DNA from: Tranzscheliella williamsii
Lineage: Eukaryota; Basidiomycota; Ustilaginomycetes; Ustilaginales; Ustilaginaceae
DNA: 64,000 nt
Direction: 5' to 3'
NCBI GenBank assembly: GCA_023212725.1
Contig: JALBYF010000021.1
Location: 1 to 64,000, forward strand
The notes under the pieces are model-generated. The model did not search any database and was not told the origin of the DNA. It was given only the letters and a program-made list of their open reading frames with translations. Positions 48,540-59,521 of the stretch are shown one piece after another. The stretch's first letter is position 1, and each line of letters starts with the position of its first letter. Both the position numbers and the translations under genes were made by a program.

Positions 48540-49313
48540 CCTAGTGAGCTCGGTGGGTGCGTCTGACAAGCGGTTGAGACGCAAGGCAACAAGGACCAGC
48601 ACGTATGGCGCCTAGAAGAGGAGCGCTATTCGCAACAGGGCGTGGGAGCTGCGGAAGACGGCGCAAGAAACCTTGATGCGCGATGTGGTGGTGTCAAGAA
48701 GCTAATCACTGCTCGATCAGCGGCTTTCTGCCCAGGCATGGATCAGGCTGCGAACGACAAGGTAGGAAGCAGACTGAATGCCGAAGCTGGGTTGGTCATC
48801 CTCGAGCTGTTCGTCCTCGTCCTCGGTGCTTTGCAGTCGGTGTGAATCTGTGAATTGGCGTAACGGCAATGTATACAACAAGCAGCCTTGCCTGGAGCGT
48901 CTTTTCGTATTCTCGCTGCGGAGTATATTCCGTTCTCTACTAAACCCAAGTCACAGTCAGGCTAGCTGTATACATTACTTAATCTCCGGAATTGGACTCA
49001 TACTTCAACCTAACACGTCCAGAACTGCCAACTTGGTATGCTCATGTTCCCACGCGACAGTCTCGGATCTAACAGGTCACAAAACCACATCTGTGACGGA
49101 CACACGCTTTGGCTTAGTGTTTCTCCGCCTTCTTGCTCTGTGCGTACCTTGGATTAACACAATCAATTGACTGAGCCTCCTTCACCTTCCAGCGGCTGCG
49201 GTATCGCCCTTCGATATGGACAAGCTAGGCGGCCCAACCTTTCTCTTGTAGCGACAGCCGAGCTTCGAGGTAGTAGACCTAACCCCGACAGGGTCGCTGC
49301 TTCTTCCGCTGAG
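48540..49313. other. Bidirectional promoter between GCLM and VPS8
   Basis: About 770 bp between divergent starts, AT-richer near 48900-49170. A pyrimidine tract ending CTTCCAG near 49190 could be a 3' splice site of a VPS8 leader intron. No gene is supported. Confidence 0.45.
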
Positions 49314-52300
49314 ATGGCTGGCCCAGGTTCGCCAGACAATCCGTGGGGTACAGCGCCTTCGTCTGCAGAACGCACCGCAGCAAACGAACAGGAGCATCAG
49401 CAGAGGTACCAGTCGCAGTTGGACGACATCATCTCGTCTCCCGGTAAAACACTGCGTAATGGCAGCGCCCCCGCCGCACATCTTCACGCTGCCGCGCTCG
49501 GAAGCGATATCGCCGACATCCCTCCGGTCCAGGAAGTGGGCAGCGACGATGAGCAAGCAGACTTTATCTATAATGGTATCCACTCTTCAGAGGCCAAGAC
49601 TCGGGACTGGGACGATGAGCTCGGCGCAGAACTGGATTCGGACACCTATAGCGCCAAGATGAGGGACATCCTGGGCAGCGACGGTGATACCAGCGTAGAC
49701 GTTGCCAACCACCTCGACGAAAACCAAGCAAAAGCAAACGAGCAGGATTCTCAGGGGGACATCAGCAACCTATCGGCAATCACACCAAAACAACACGCTG
49801 CTGTGCCTAGCGATGATGGATCCTCTTTCCACTATCCAGACGCTCTTCCGCTGGACTCCAGCTTCGAGGTACGACCGAGCTCCGGCGCTCGCAGACTCTC
49901 CGCCTCATCATCCCGCCGCTTAGTCACGCCCAGGACGCTCTCAGGCGCTGGTTTAGGGTCATTCCGACTGTCCACCGATCCTGCTAGCACCTCTACACCT
50001 CAACGGCCCGCAGCTTACCCATCCCTTTCCCGACTGCGTGCTTCCGTCGGCAAACCAACCAGCTCCTCCTTGTCTATGCCCAAATACCTTCAGCTGGGCT
50101 CGAGAATCCCCTCTGCGCTCTCCCGCACCCCATCCTCATCTTCCTCCAGGGTCAATCCACGCTCGCCCTTACCCCGTGAATTCGCGCCGCACGCTCACGC
50201 GCCGTCTGTAGTGCGGGATGGTGACTCCAGCTTAGGAGCGCCCGGACCATCGTCGCACAGATCGCGCCAGAGCTCCTTCTCGATGAGCATCGATGGATCC
50301 ATCACCGGACGATCAAGCCGACGCAGGAAGGGCAGAACCTCCTTTCCTTACGGCTCATCGACGAATGGCATTACATCCGTTCCTAGCTCGGCCTCCTTAC
50401 TCAGCGATCCTGCTTCTACGATGCACTCCTCCGCAGCTACTCCGAACAAATTCGGCATCACTAACGATACTGCACAGCTCAAGGAAACCGTCGGTAATAT
50501 CCGCGGCGAGCTGAGCAGGGATTTCGTCAAGTGGTCAGTCCTGAGGCGTGTACTTGCCAATGTCAGGGCCGGAGAAGAGGCGGCGCACGTCCAGCCCACT
50601 GTCATGGCCGTAGCTTCTGGGTTGATCGCGGTGGGGACCCAAGGCGGAAGAACAGTCGTCAGTGACTTTGCGCAAGACGTCGTGGCTTCTTGCGGCCACC
50701 ATGGGCAGGGCGAAGGAGATGCTGTCACAGCGTTAGCATTCTCCTCGGACCATTCCTTCCTCGGTGTCGGCCACGCATCAGGCAACATCTTTCTATACCA
50801 CCTTAACAGCCCGAGTCGTGCAGCTAGACACGTCCCTCCTGTTCCCCTCGCCTCCGTGAAGGCAGGTCGTAAGGAGGGGCACTTGTCTGGTTCATCCATC
50901 GTGCACATAGGTTTTATCGGGCTCAGACATACCGCCATCGTCACCGCCGATAACAAGGGGCTGGCTTTCTACCACGCGCTGGGTAAGATCCTTGGCGTCA
51001 GCTCTGTCGATACCCTCCGATTGCTCGGCAAGTATCCTGAGTACGAGCACGAAGACGAGCTCGGGCTCAGCAAAGGCAAGAAACGCAGTACCATTTACCA
51101 GATGAGCCCTCTGCCCCTGGGACCCCGGCCTCATCCAGTAGACGACACCGTGTTCGTTGCCATGATCACGCCTGCCAAAATGGTCCTCGTTGGCCTGAAG
51201 CCTGCCGCACGCACCTGGTATCGGAAAGTCAACAGCGAAACTCGCAAGCAGGACAGTCAGACCGAGAAGATTGGAGCGAGCATCTCTGCTCTCCAGCTCG
51301 AGGCAGATGACCAGCCACCGACTCCTGGCTGCTTGGCTTGGTTCCCCGCCTCGACCGAAAAAGACGGAAAACGCACGCGCCAGACCAACCCGGTTCTGGC
51401 CTTCAGCTTTGGAAAGCGGTTACATCTGCTTCGACTCGTCGTGAGGAGAATCGAGGTGCCTGATCCGCATGCGGCCGGGCGCGGATCGGGTGCATCCGGG
51501 ACCATCTTCCAGGAGGAGATCGAAGTTATTGAGCTAGCTGGCAAACAAGGCATCGAAGAGGCGGATACGATCCTGGCTCTGCAGTGGTTCAGCCCCGATC
51601 TGCTCATGCTGGTCACCAAGACCGGGCTGGCTCTCTTCGACTGCAGGGCGGGCAAGGTGACCGAGCGCATGGAAGGGGGCAGCGCCGCTGCCGTCCTCAC
51701 TCGGACGGTAACGCAGCCCTGGTACGACCATGTCATTTTTCAGGACCTACCAGGCGGCGACGCCGTCCGTAAAGCATGGACGCTGAACCACAGCGTCAGA
51801 GTTTCCAAGGGACGGTCCTTTTTCCTGACAGATTCAGACTTGGTCGTGGGCTCCCTCATGTCCTGGGCCGACCGGCTCCTGGCTTACGTATCGCAGGGAG
51901 ACTTCTTATCGGCCATCGAGCTCGCTACTGAGTTCTTTCACGGGAGCAGCCTCGGCTCTGCTGTCGGTCTGCCCTCCGACCCGCAGGAGCGAACAGTCAT
52001 CGTTGCCGACAAGCTGAAGGATCTGATGAAAGCCTCAGCAGAGTACGCTTTCTCCCCGGACCGTCTTGTCGATTCCACCCACGTCACGGAAGACGGCCGT
52101 GGAGTGGACAGAACCTCACTGTTTGAAGGCCTCGCCAGGGTCTGCGCCAAGGCCTGCCTTGCGCTGGACGATCTGGACTTTCTTTTCGACAATCTGTATG
52201 ACAGGTACGAGGAGAACGGAATCGAGGGGATCTTTGTTGGCCAGATGGAGGACTTCATTGTATCGGGTGAGCTCAAGACGTTACCTATCCCGGTTGTCCA

Positions 52301-55300
52301 GCGCCTGGTCGCTTTCCGACGCGATCGACACGAGTACGAGCTCGCGGAAAGAATCATCTGGCATGTGGATCCCAAGTCGCTCGATCTGGACCAGGCGCTT
52401 TCCCTCTGCATCGATCAGAAACTCTACGATGCCTTGATCTACGTCTACAATTCGGCCTTGGAAGACTTTGTCTCGCCCATCATCGAGCTCTTGGAGCCCT
52501 TGGTCCGGGTTGTACGCGCTCGAAGGCATGCGCTTGCGCGTCATTCTCGGCCATTTCTGGAAACGTCGGTCTCGGAGATCGAACAGCTCGATGACCCGTA
52601 TGCGCACATAAGGGTAACCCAAAACGGCAATACCAGCGGCAACGGGCTCGACTCTGCCGAGGCCAATTCCGATGACGTGATCGATGAACAAGACCTTGAC
52701 GAAGGATATAAGATTTTCTCCTACCTTTCCGTTGTTCTTACAGGCCATCAGTATCCCAGTCAAGAGTTGGCTGCCTCGGACGATGTGGCTAACAAAGCTA
52801 AGAGCTCGATCTACTCTTTCGTCTTCGCCGGGGGCTGTATGATCTGGCCTCCCGGCCCCGGCGGACGGCTTGTACTGTTTGGCCTCGAGGAGGACGACGT
52901 ACAGAGCCGCGAAGTTGCGGACGTCAAAGACTCTCACGAGCCCATCTACCCATACCTCAGGCTACTCCTTGACTTCGACGCCGAGGCGTTCCTAGACGCT
53001 CTCGACCTCGCGTTTGAAGACTCTTTCCTTGATGATAGCGAGGTTGTAGGCAAGAGGACAAACCGCCAGCTGATCATCGGCATCCTCTTGGAGCTGACGC
53101 GAGCCAACCGCCTGCCCTTGCCAGATCGGAAGGCTCGCGCAAACGGACAAGACGGTACTGAAGGCAACAAGGAGAAGTCCACATCCTGGTCCGGCTCGCC
53201 GAGTCTGTCGATGACGGCACAAGTGTTCATCCATATTTTCGTGGCTCGGAACGCGCCCAAATACCCGCAGTTCGTCAGGCTGTCGCAGCAAGATGTGGAT
53301 TTCCTTCTGCGTGCGCTAGCGCTGCCTCTGCCGATGGAAGCGCACCTGGGGTCGCAGGCGGGGGCATTGGACCTCGACGTTGTCGAATCAACCAGGGAAG
53401 ATAGAGAGCTGGCGGTCGAGTCGCTTCTATCGCACTACAAATCCCGGTTCGACGAAGAGTGGCTGGCTGCTCTCGAGCAAGCATCCTTTACGCGGATCTT
53501 GCGCTCTGCCTTTCGCCAGGAGAAGAAGTGGGATCGGCTGATGGGTTTGTATCTCCAAGACTATCTTCACCGCCCGGGTGCAGGTGGGTCCGAAGCCGCA
53601 GAAATGGCGGAGGACGAGGTTTCTTGGAAGCACCGCAGCCAGGAAGCGTTCTCCCACTTCGAAGAGACTCTCTTCAACGCTTCACGCAGTGTTGGAAGCG
53701 CGGCGGACGCGGTCACGGAGAAGCTGCACGAGCAACTGTCGGACCTTGTCACCGACCTGCTCGACTTGGACCCCCTTAAGACAGCCGTCTTGTTCGACCG
53801 GTTCTTCCCTCGAAAGCACTCGGACGTTCTCGCGAGGCTCGGACAAATGGATGAGAAGAGGACATTGCTTTTCCTCCGCTGCTTTTTCGAACCTCTCCAG
53901 GTGAGCAAGGAGGTTTTCGGCCAAACGGATCGTCAGCAGCAACAGCGCCATGATCAGTTTGCTTGGAACGCAAAAGAAGACTTACACGACACGGCTTGGT
54001 ACAATGCAGACGTTGGCCGAGCGGACCCCGAGCACCTTGGCCACGAGGAAAGAGAAAGGTATCTCGAGTTGCTGTGTCGCTACGATCCCGAAGCGGTCGT
54101 GCGGAACTTGGACGCGCGCGAGGCCGGCTACTTCGATCTCGGCAAGCTGGTCGAAGGTCGTCGCAATAGTGGCGTGGCGGCCGACGGCTCCCGTGTGGCC
54201 CGGAATGGCGATGCCATCCTCTGGGCTCTGGACCGCCAGGGGCAGCCTAAGCAGGCGTTTGACGAGCTTGACCGGATAGTGTCGGAAACGGCAAAGTCGA
54301 TCTCATTTATCGTCAGCTCCGACGCGGGCTCGAACAAGGAGGCAGCTGCGATCGACGACCTGGTTGCCGACGTGCGCAGAGCTGTCGACGTTGCCGTACG
54401 TCTGTGCATCGAGCGGGCCAACGCTTTCGCCGGTGAGGAGGACAGCGATGACGAGAGCGATGCTTCCCGCCCGGCTCAGATCAAGGCCGCAGACCAGATC
54501 GACACCGACGAAGTGTGGTTCCGCCTGCTCCGCAGTCTCGTGTGCCTTGTCCACGACGTTGCACACCTTTCACCTGGCTACCACGAAGGCAAGGACGCCG
54601 GCACAGAGGCAGATGAGCCCGCGAGCCTGCTAGATGGCGTTCGCGACATAGTACAGGACACGCTGTCCAGCTTGATATCGTCAACAGCAGCTGAGGCCGT
54701 CTCCTTCCCAGCTCTTTTCCGGCGGCTAACTGGCGAACGGCATATCGCTGCAGATGGGTACAGCATCGAGGAGCCTGAGGTAGCCGGTGCGGCCAGATAC
54801 TATGCCGAGGTACGGTCGGTGTTGGACGGCATGCTGTCTGCCTACCACCTGCGAGCAGAGCTACTAGGCATCACCAATAAGTTGTTCGACCGCGACACAT
54901 TTAATCAGTTCCGGCGGCTCAACGTGCAGCGCAAGCGCGGCTGGCGCCCTGATGGCAACTCTACAGGACATTGTGCCCACTGTGGGTTGCTACTCGTTGG
55001 TCTCAAGCGCGGCACGCTCAGCGCTGCTGTCAACGGTCATGACGGGGTCGTGACGAACGAATCAGTCCAGGGGGGGCGGGATGTGGGCGCTGGCAGCCCG
55101 CGACGCCGTATGAGCAGAGACATGTCGGCTTCTTCGATGGATAGCGAGAGTCTTCGCCGCAAGGTCCTCCTTCAGCAGGGCAACGGTGGCCTGCAGCTGC
55201 CTTGGCTGCAGGCGCCCCCGCTGATGCTCACCCCGCCAGCGCTGCAGCACCATCGGCGAGCCAAGTCGCCGTATGACGAGAAGGCGGCGCCCCTAGCCTC

Positions 55301-55976
55301 GCCCAGACTAGACAAGGGCAAAGGCGTGGTACGGTCTTCTTCTGCCGAGCTTGCCGGCACCGCGCTTCGCGGTGGCCGCGCCAACCGCTCGGCGAGTGGT
55401 GCACCGGCCGACGACGTCGAGAGCGACGGCTATTTCACTTCGCCGATCCGGAGCTACGACTCCAGTTTCCAGGGATGGTCCAATGGAAGCCGCCGTGCCT
55501 CGTCGTCCTCGATCAGCGCGCTTGGGATGACGCGATCCGCCTCGGCTGCAAGCGGGATCTCGCTGCGTATCAACGACGAGACACCTCCGCCCCTTCCACA
55601 GGAGACCTCGTCGCCACGAGCCCAGCCTTCCGACCCCAAAGTCGCCGTCGACCGGCAGAGGATCCGCACAAACGGTGTGGAAGGCGACGACGGCGCAGAC
55701 TCAGCAGACACCCTCACCCCAATACGGAGCGACCAGGCGCGGACACGCCAGGCGTCACTCTCCACTTTCAGCATCAACACGGCAGCGAACGAAAGCGGCG
55801 TCGATCCGTCTTCCATGGACTATCCCGCGGCGGACGGTTTGGTCGCTGGCGGCAAATGGGAGGAAAGGATCATCGTGAAGCGATCAGGCTGCATGTACCA
55901 CGAAAGCTGCTTTCGCGCGGCGGATGAGGATCAAGCCGACGAGGAGCGGCGCAGAGCGCCCAGCGCTCCATTGTAG
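49314..55976 (+). CDS. VPS8: CORVET complex subunit Vps8
   Basis: 2220 residues from the first in-frame ATG (MAGPGSPDNPWGTAPSS). The frame is open upstream to 49167 without another ATG. Residues 1-430 are disordered and Ser-rich. A beta-propeller follows from about 470 (LIAVGTQGGRTVVSDFAQDV, FLGVGHASGNIFLYHL). An alpha-solenoid starts near WADRLLAYVSQGDFLSAIEL and includes EGIFVGQMEDFIVSGEL and ERIIWHVDPKSLDLDQAL. These are diagnostic of Vps8, the Vps21/Rab5-binding CORVET subunit for early-endosome tethering. The C-terminal RING is unusual: the first pair HCAHCG (Cys1887, Cys1890) and the second CMYHESC (2193-2199) are separated by about 300 low-complexity residues. Yeast and human Vps8 are about 1270 and 1430 residues, so this version is much enlarged. 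Single exon. Confidence 0.93.
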   Translation: MAGPGSPDNPWGTAPSSAERTAANEQEHQQRYQSQLDDIISSPGKTLRNGSAPAAHLHAAALGSDIADIPPVQEVGSDDEQADFIYNGIHSSEAKTRDWDDELGAELDSDTYSAKMRDILGSDGDTSVDVANHLDENQAKANEQDSQGDISNLSAITPKQHAAVPSDDGSSFHYPDALPLDSSFEVRPSSGARRLSASSSRRLVTPRTLSGAGLGSFRLSTDPASTSTPQRPAAYPSLSRLRASVGKPTSSSLSMPKYLQLGSRIPSALSRTPSSSSSRVNPRSPLPREFAPHAHAPSVVRDGDSSLGAPGPSSHRSRQSSFSMSIDGSITGRSSRRRKGRTSFPYGSSTNGITSVPSSASLLSDPASTMHSSAATPNKFGITNDTAQLKETVGNIRGELSRDFVKWSVLRRVLANVRAGEEAAHVQPTVMAVASGLIAVGTQGGRTVVSDFAQDVVASCGHHGQGEGDAVTALAFSSDHSFLGVGHASGNIFLYHLNSPSRAARHVPPVPLASVKAGRKEGHLSGSSIVHIGFIGLRHTAIVTADNKGLAFYHALGKILGVSSVDTLRLLGKYPEYEHEDELGLSKGKKRSTIYQMSPLPLGPRPHPVDDTVFVAMITPAKMVLVGLKPAARTWYRKVNSETRKQDSQTEKIGASISALQLEADDQPPTPGCLAWFPASTEKDGKRTRQTNPVLAFSFGKRLHLLRLVVRRIEVPDPHAAGRGSGASGTIFQEEIEVIELAGKQGIEEADTILALQWFSPDLLMLVTKTGLALFDCRAGKVTERMEGGSAAAVLTRTVTQPWYDHVIFQDLPGGDAVRKAWTLNHSVRVSKGRSFFLTDSDLVVGSLMSWADRLLAYVSQGDFLSAIELATEFFHGSSLGSAVGLPSDPQERTVIVADKLKDLMKASAEYAFSPDRLVDSTHVTEDGRGVDRTSLFEGLARVCAKACLALDDLDFLFDNLYDRYEENGIEGIFVGQMEDFIVSGELKTLPIPVVQRLVAFRRDRHEYELAERIIWHVDPKSLDLDQALSLCIDQKLYDALIYVYNSALEDFVSPIIELLEPLVRVVRARRHALARHSRPFLETSVSEIEQLDDPYAHIRVTQNGNTSGNGLDSAEANSDDVIDEQDLDEGYKIFSYLSVVLTGHQYPSQELAASDDVANKAKSSIYSFVFAGGCMIWPPGPGGRLVLFGLEEDDVQSREVADVKDSHEPIYPYLRLLLDFDAEAFLDALDLAFEDSFLDDSEVVGKRTNRQLIIGILLELTRANRLPLPDRKARANGQDGTEGNKEKSTSWSGSPSLSMTAQVFIHIFVARNAPKYPQFVRLSQQDVDFLLRALALPLPMEAHLGSQAGALDLDVVESTREDRELAVESLLSHYKSRFDEEWLAALEQASFTRILRSAFRQEKKWDRLMGLYLQDYLHRPGAGGSEAAEMAEDEVSWKHRSQEAFSHFEETLFNASRSVGSAADAVTEKLHEQLSDLVTDLLDLDPLKTAVLFDRFFPRKHSDVLARLGQMDEKRTLLFLRCFFEPLQVSKEVFGQTDRQQQQRHDQFAWNAKEDLHDTAWYNADVGRADPEHLGHEERERYLELLCRYDPEAVVRNLDAREAGYFDLGKLVEGRRNSGVAADGSRVARNGDAILWALDRQGQPKQAFDELDRIVSETAKSISFIVSSDAGSNKEAAAIDDLVADVRRAVDVAVRLCIERANAFAGEEDSDDESDASRPAQIKAADQIDTDEVWFRLLRSLVCLVHDVAHLSPGYHEGKDAGTEADEPASLLDGVRDIVQDTLSSLISSTAAEAVSFPALFRRLTGERHIAADGYSIEEPEVAGAARYYAEVRSVLDGMLSAYHLRAELLGITNKLFDRDTFNQFRRLNVQRKRGWRPDGNSTGHCAHCGLLLVGLKRGTLSAAVNGHDGVVTNESVQGGRDVGAGSPRRRMSRDMSASSMDSESLRRKVLLQQGNGGLQLPWLQAPPLMLTPPALQHHRRAKSPYDEKAAPLASPRLDKGKGVVRSSSAELAGTALRGGRANRSASGAPADDVESDGYFTSPIRSYDSSFQGWSNGSRRASSSSISALGMTRSASAASGISLRINDETPPPLPQETSSPRAQPSDPKVAVDRQRIRTNGVEGDDGADSADTLTPIRSDQARTRQASLSTFSINTAANESGVDPSSMDYPAADGLVAGGKWEERIIVKRSGCMYHESCFRAADEDQADEERRRAPSAPL

Positions 55977-56761
55977 CATTGATAGAAATTGTACCACGAC
56001 TGTACTGTATTGTGCAATCATCCATCACGATGCTCCGTGCCCGTAAACAGACAAGAGTCACTGAGTAGAAGCGGCGACTCGTCCCTGATACGGCGATAAC
56101 GGACTGCCAGCGGTAGCGTACCTATCCAGCAGTGCAGATCCATCCATCCGGAAGCGTAGCATAAGGCTGGCTCCTTGTCAACGGCCGTGCGGGCGCGCTT
56201 CGAGGCAAGCGCGACCAAAGCAGGGTCCAGGCTGATGCCGCCCGCAGCCGATTTACCCGTCCTGCATCGCCCTTGGCGAGGTATGAACAAAGATCGACGA
56301 TGACGCAATAAGTGGCCTTGTGCCAGCAGTCACCGTGCAGTCACCGTCACGGTCACCGACAGATCCACACGAAAGACGGGAGCGATTGAAAGATGTTGAG
56401 TTGGGCACGAGGGAGGGGTGGATAGATGTTACACATGGGCCTTGCGGGGCGTTGGCTGACATGAGCAAGGGGCCGCAGCCGACTTGTCGAGCGGGGTTCG
56501 GTTGGCATTCCGGTTTGGTGGCTGCCCCTAGACAGCCGCTTCATCCAGGCGAGAGCGCCCCAGCAAATCCCTATCAGCAGCACTTGCCGCGTGACAGCCC
56601 AGAAGCCATGGTGCCCTTCCCCGGCTCCCCTCACGCTCCCTTCAGTTCTGCCATCCATCCAGACCCGAAAAATCTAGACTGGAGCCGCACGAGCTGTCGA
56701 GAACCCCCGTCATAGCCGTACAGACTCGCCCTTCCCAGCCGCTCACCCCAGCAACTACATC
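55977..56761. other. Intergenic region
   Basis: VPS8 3' flank and promoter of the DUF5872-like gene. No coding support on either strand. Confidence 0.5.
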
Positions 56762-57451
56762 ATGCCATCTTCGAAAGGAAAGCCCACTGACCCGCAGAAG
56801 CGGGAGGAGGCGAAAAAGGGTGCGTTCAAAGTAAAGGCTGGTCAGCTGCGAGCGATCTATGCTGAGCCAGCTGGTTTCGCTGACAATCCCACTGACCGCC
56901 CAACTCTGACGATTGTGCTCTGTAGAGGTGCTCGATATGGAAAAGGGCGGCGGCAAAGGACAGTGGTCTGCGTGGAAGGTGAGTAGTCGAGGCAAAAAAT
57001 GCGAAGATGTTGACAGCATGAGGGCACGCTGACAACCGGCTTTCACTGCTCTCAATAGGCAGCCGAGATGGCCAAGAAGTACGAGGCCAAGGGTGGCGAT
57101 TACGAGGAGACGGGGCAGAACGCAAACAAGGCCCAAAAGGGCGCCCCAACACCGAAAAAGGAGGCTGTAAAGAAAGGAGAGCGCAAAGATCCGTCCGAAG
57201 CTGTGGGTGTGCCCAAAGGGAAGAAGGAGGGCAAAAAGGACAAGGAGGACAAGAAGAAGGACAAGGACGAGGACAAGGACGAGGACAAGGACAAGGATGC
57301 TGATGCGGCCAGCAAGAAGGCGGGACAAAAGAGAAAGTCGGAGGGTGACGGTGCTTCGTCCAAGACGCCCAAAGCAGCCAAGTCGGGGAGCAAGGAGAAG
57401 CCCGCTGCTAAGGGCACTCGAGAACAGCCCAAACGAGGCGCCAAGAAGTAG
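56762..57451 (+). CDS. DUF5872-like small basic protein, three exons
   Basis: Exons 56762-56819, 56926-56978 and 57059-57451 join in frame (introns of 106 and 80 nt with GTGCGT and GTGAGT donors and TGTAG and AATAG acceptors), giving 167 residues. The spliced N-terminal region reads DPQKREEAKKEVLDMEKGGG and then KGQWSAWKAAEMAKKYEAKG, the pattern of the small fungal DUF5872 domain (gly-rich turn, QWSA-K, then a Lys-rich helix and GGDY). The remaining two thirds is a highly charged tail dominated by Lys, Asp and Glu (KKDKDEDKDEDKDKDADA), then KAGQKRKSE and Ala/Lys repeats. Such proteins are often stress-associated or nucleic-acid-binding, but the function of this domain is not established. The splice-junction agreement with the domain pattern is the main support. 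Confidence 0.8.
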
Positions 57452-57714
57452 GTCAACGTCGAGGGGCAGCGTCGAAGGGCAGCGTCGAAGAGCAGCTGTA
57501 CGTAGGCATGCAATGTCTGCTTCTTGGGGAGATTCTCGCCTTGTTGTGAATGTACGTGACCTGGTCGTTCTTTCTAACTTTCAAGCAACACCGTTCAAGG
57601 GCTTTTGCGTGAGAAGCTGAATGTGTTGACCAGCGTTGACCCGGTTTTTTGTGGTGAGAGCCTGTTCACGGATGACCTGCTACTTGATCTGGTCATGGTC
57701 GACATCGGTCCGGG

Positions 57715-57742
57715 TATACATATATATATACACACACACACG
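57715..57742. repeat. TA/CA dinucleotide microsatellite
   Basis: A compound run of alternating TA followed by CA units, in non-coding DNA. Confidence 0.85.
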
Positions 57743-57976
57743 CATCGACTTTAGGTGTAAGATGTTAGATGGCGTGGGCGAGTTTGCATTGTGGCAAGGA
57801 GGGCCGGGGCCATCGTCGAGATCACCGCGCCAGGTCGAGGCTCAGCCGGTGGCAGATGTGAATGGAATTGGCAACTGCTCGATGTTGATGACCAGAGGGC
57901 ATGTGGCGGAGGAAGGGGTAACACTGTTAGATTCCCATCTGAAAGCTCTCAGTTCGAACATGTGAGATCCCATACT

Positions 57977-58012
57977 ACTCACACTAATACACGCACCCAC
58001 ACTAGTGTGAGT
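57977..58012. repeat. 10-bp inverted repeat (ACTCACACTA/TAGTGTGAGT)
   Basis: Two perfect 10-bp arms separated by 16 nt could form a hairpin. It lies about 530 bp past the DUF5872-like gene, so a terminator role is doubtful. Confidence 0.6.
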
Positions 58013-59521
58013 TGACTTCCTGGCTGATACGTCCTTATCGAAGCAGTGCAGGGCGATCTGAACAGGTTGTGAGACATGGAACCCGCATTCTTTCGGTCCA
58101 TCTCTGAAGATCGCAGCTAGCAAGCGAGCATCTCGTGACGCTAGGTTGTGAGGTTTCGCACGATATGGCCACCGACAGGCGTGATGATCCATTTCCGGGC
58201 CATCTGCCGGCGTAGATAGTGGGCTGGACCCGTCTCTTTCGTAGTCGACCGCTGCTCCTCTTCCTCGTAACCGGCATTGGTTCGAGCGCATGTCGCTGTC
58301 ACTGTGGAGACTAGTGAATTCACATTGCATGCATGTGCGTGCGTGAGTCTCTGCGTCGCTGATCTTTGCAAGTCGCTACCACAATATTATTTCTGCTGGA
58401 AAGCTAACTAACTCCCAACGGCACGGTAACTGCAACGGCACTGTGGCTAGACTGCAGCCACACAGAAATGCCAAAAAAGGGGGTTCTCCCCTTGATCTTG
58501 GCAGCCACATCCCCTTCATCTTTTCTGCCATTCACCGTGGTTCGATGTATCCTCACTCCTACGCATCCGATCGACTCTGCATCGTTTATCGCTGCCGATG
58601 ACGGCCGTCAGCCTCATCCTTTGACGTTACTATCATCACAGCTCTCTGCCGTGTTTTGTGCTCCTGCCGAATCGCAAGCGGAGGCTTGGTATATGCGTGC
58701 AGTGCAGTCGAAGGCCACGATTTCAAAACAAGGCACGAGGCGGTTATTGAGCTAATTGTAATTATGCGTAGAGTCAGTAGCCGCATTTTGGGATGATATT
58801 GTGATGATCCTATGTGCCTGTATGCTAGTTCCTCCGCCATTGCAATTATGATTGTGATTGTGATGTGACCTTTCGAGCCATCTTGCTCCTCGCCCATGCC
58901 CATCATCCTGATAACTGCCATTCTTGAACATTGCCAACGCCATTCGGCGCACGACCATTACGATCGCTTTCAGCCTCTCTGCACTTCATCTCAGCTCCAT
59001 CCTCATCCCCTTCGCTCGATATCCTCGCCTCGTCACGCAACCCACAACCGCCGTGGCCCTTTCGCTTGCTTGGCCCCTCGTCATTGCCCAGATTCCTTCT
59101 CCCTTGCTCCTCCTGCCTTGGACAGACCAGACCCTTAGCAGACATTCTCTCTACCAACGACCACCCCAAAGTCGTCTGTTTTGACGTGTCCAGTCCACCT
59201 CCGTTCCTCTATATGCTCAATCTTCAGTAATCAGTCCGCTATAAAGACCACCCAGCAATTGTCGTTGCCCACTTCCGCCCGCTCACACCTGCTTTCGCCA
59301 GTCGTAACCTACCATTGGCCTTAGCCCGTCTCCTGTCTGGCTCACTCTACGACCGGAATCCCACAGTCCACCGCATAGCCGCGTGTCACACAGACACCGC
59401 ATCTGTAGCGCATCACCCGTACGCATGACGTAGAGCGGACCTGGTCTTATCTCCTCTGGCATTTACTCGCTCTGCCTCTCCAGCCTTGGTTCAGAACCTA
59501 CCCCTTCGAGCTGGTTCCGAC

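Larger units (their letters stand above)
57452..59521. other. Long intergenic region, about 2 kb
   Basis: No gene supported. It contains a TA/CA microsatellite (57715-57742) and a perfect 10-bp inverted repeat with a 16-nt loop (57977-58012). The part after about 58950 is pyrimidine-rich on the plus strand and probably belongs to the RhoGAP promoter and leader; a CTCTCCAG at 59475-59482 could be a leader 3' splice site. Confidence 0.5.
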
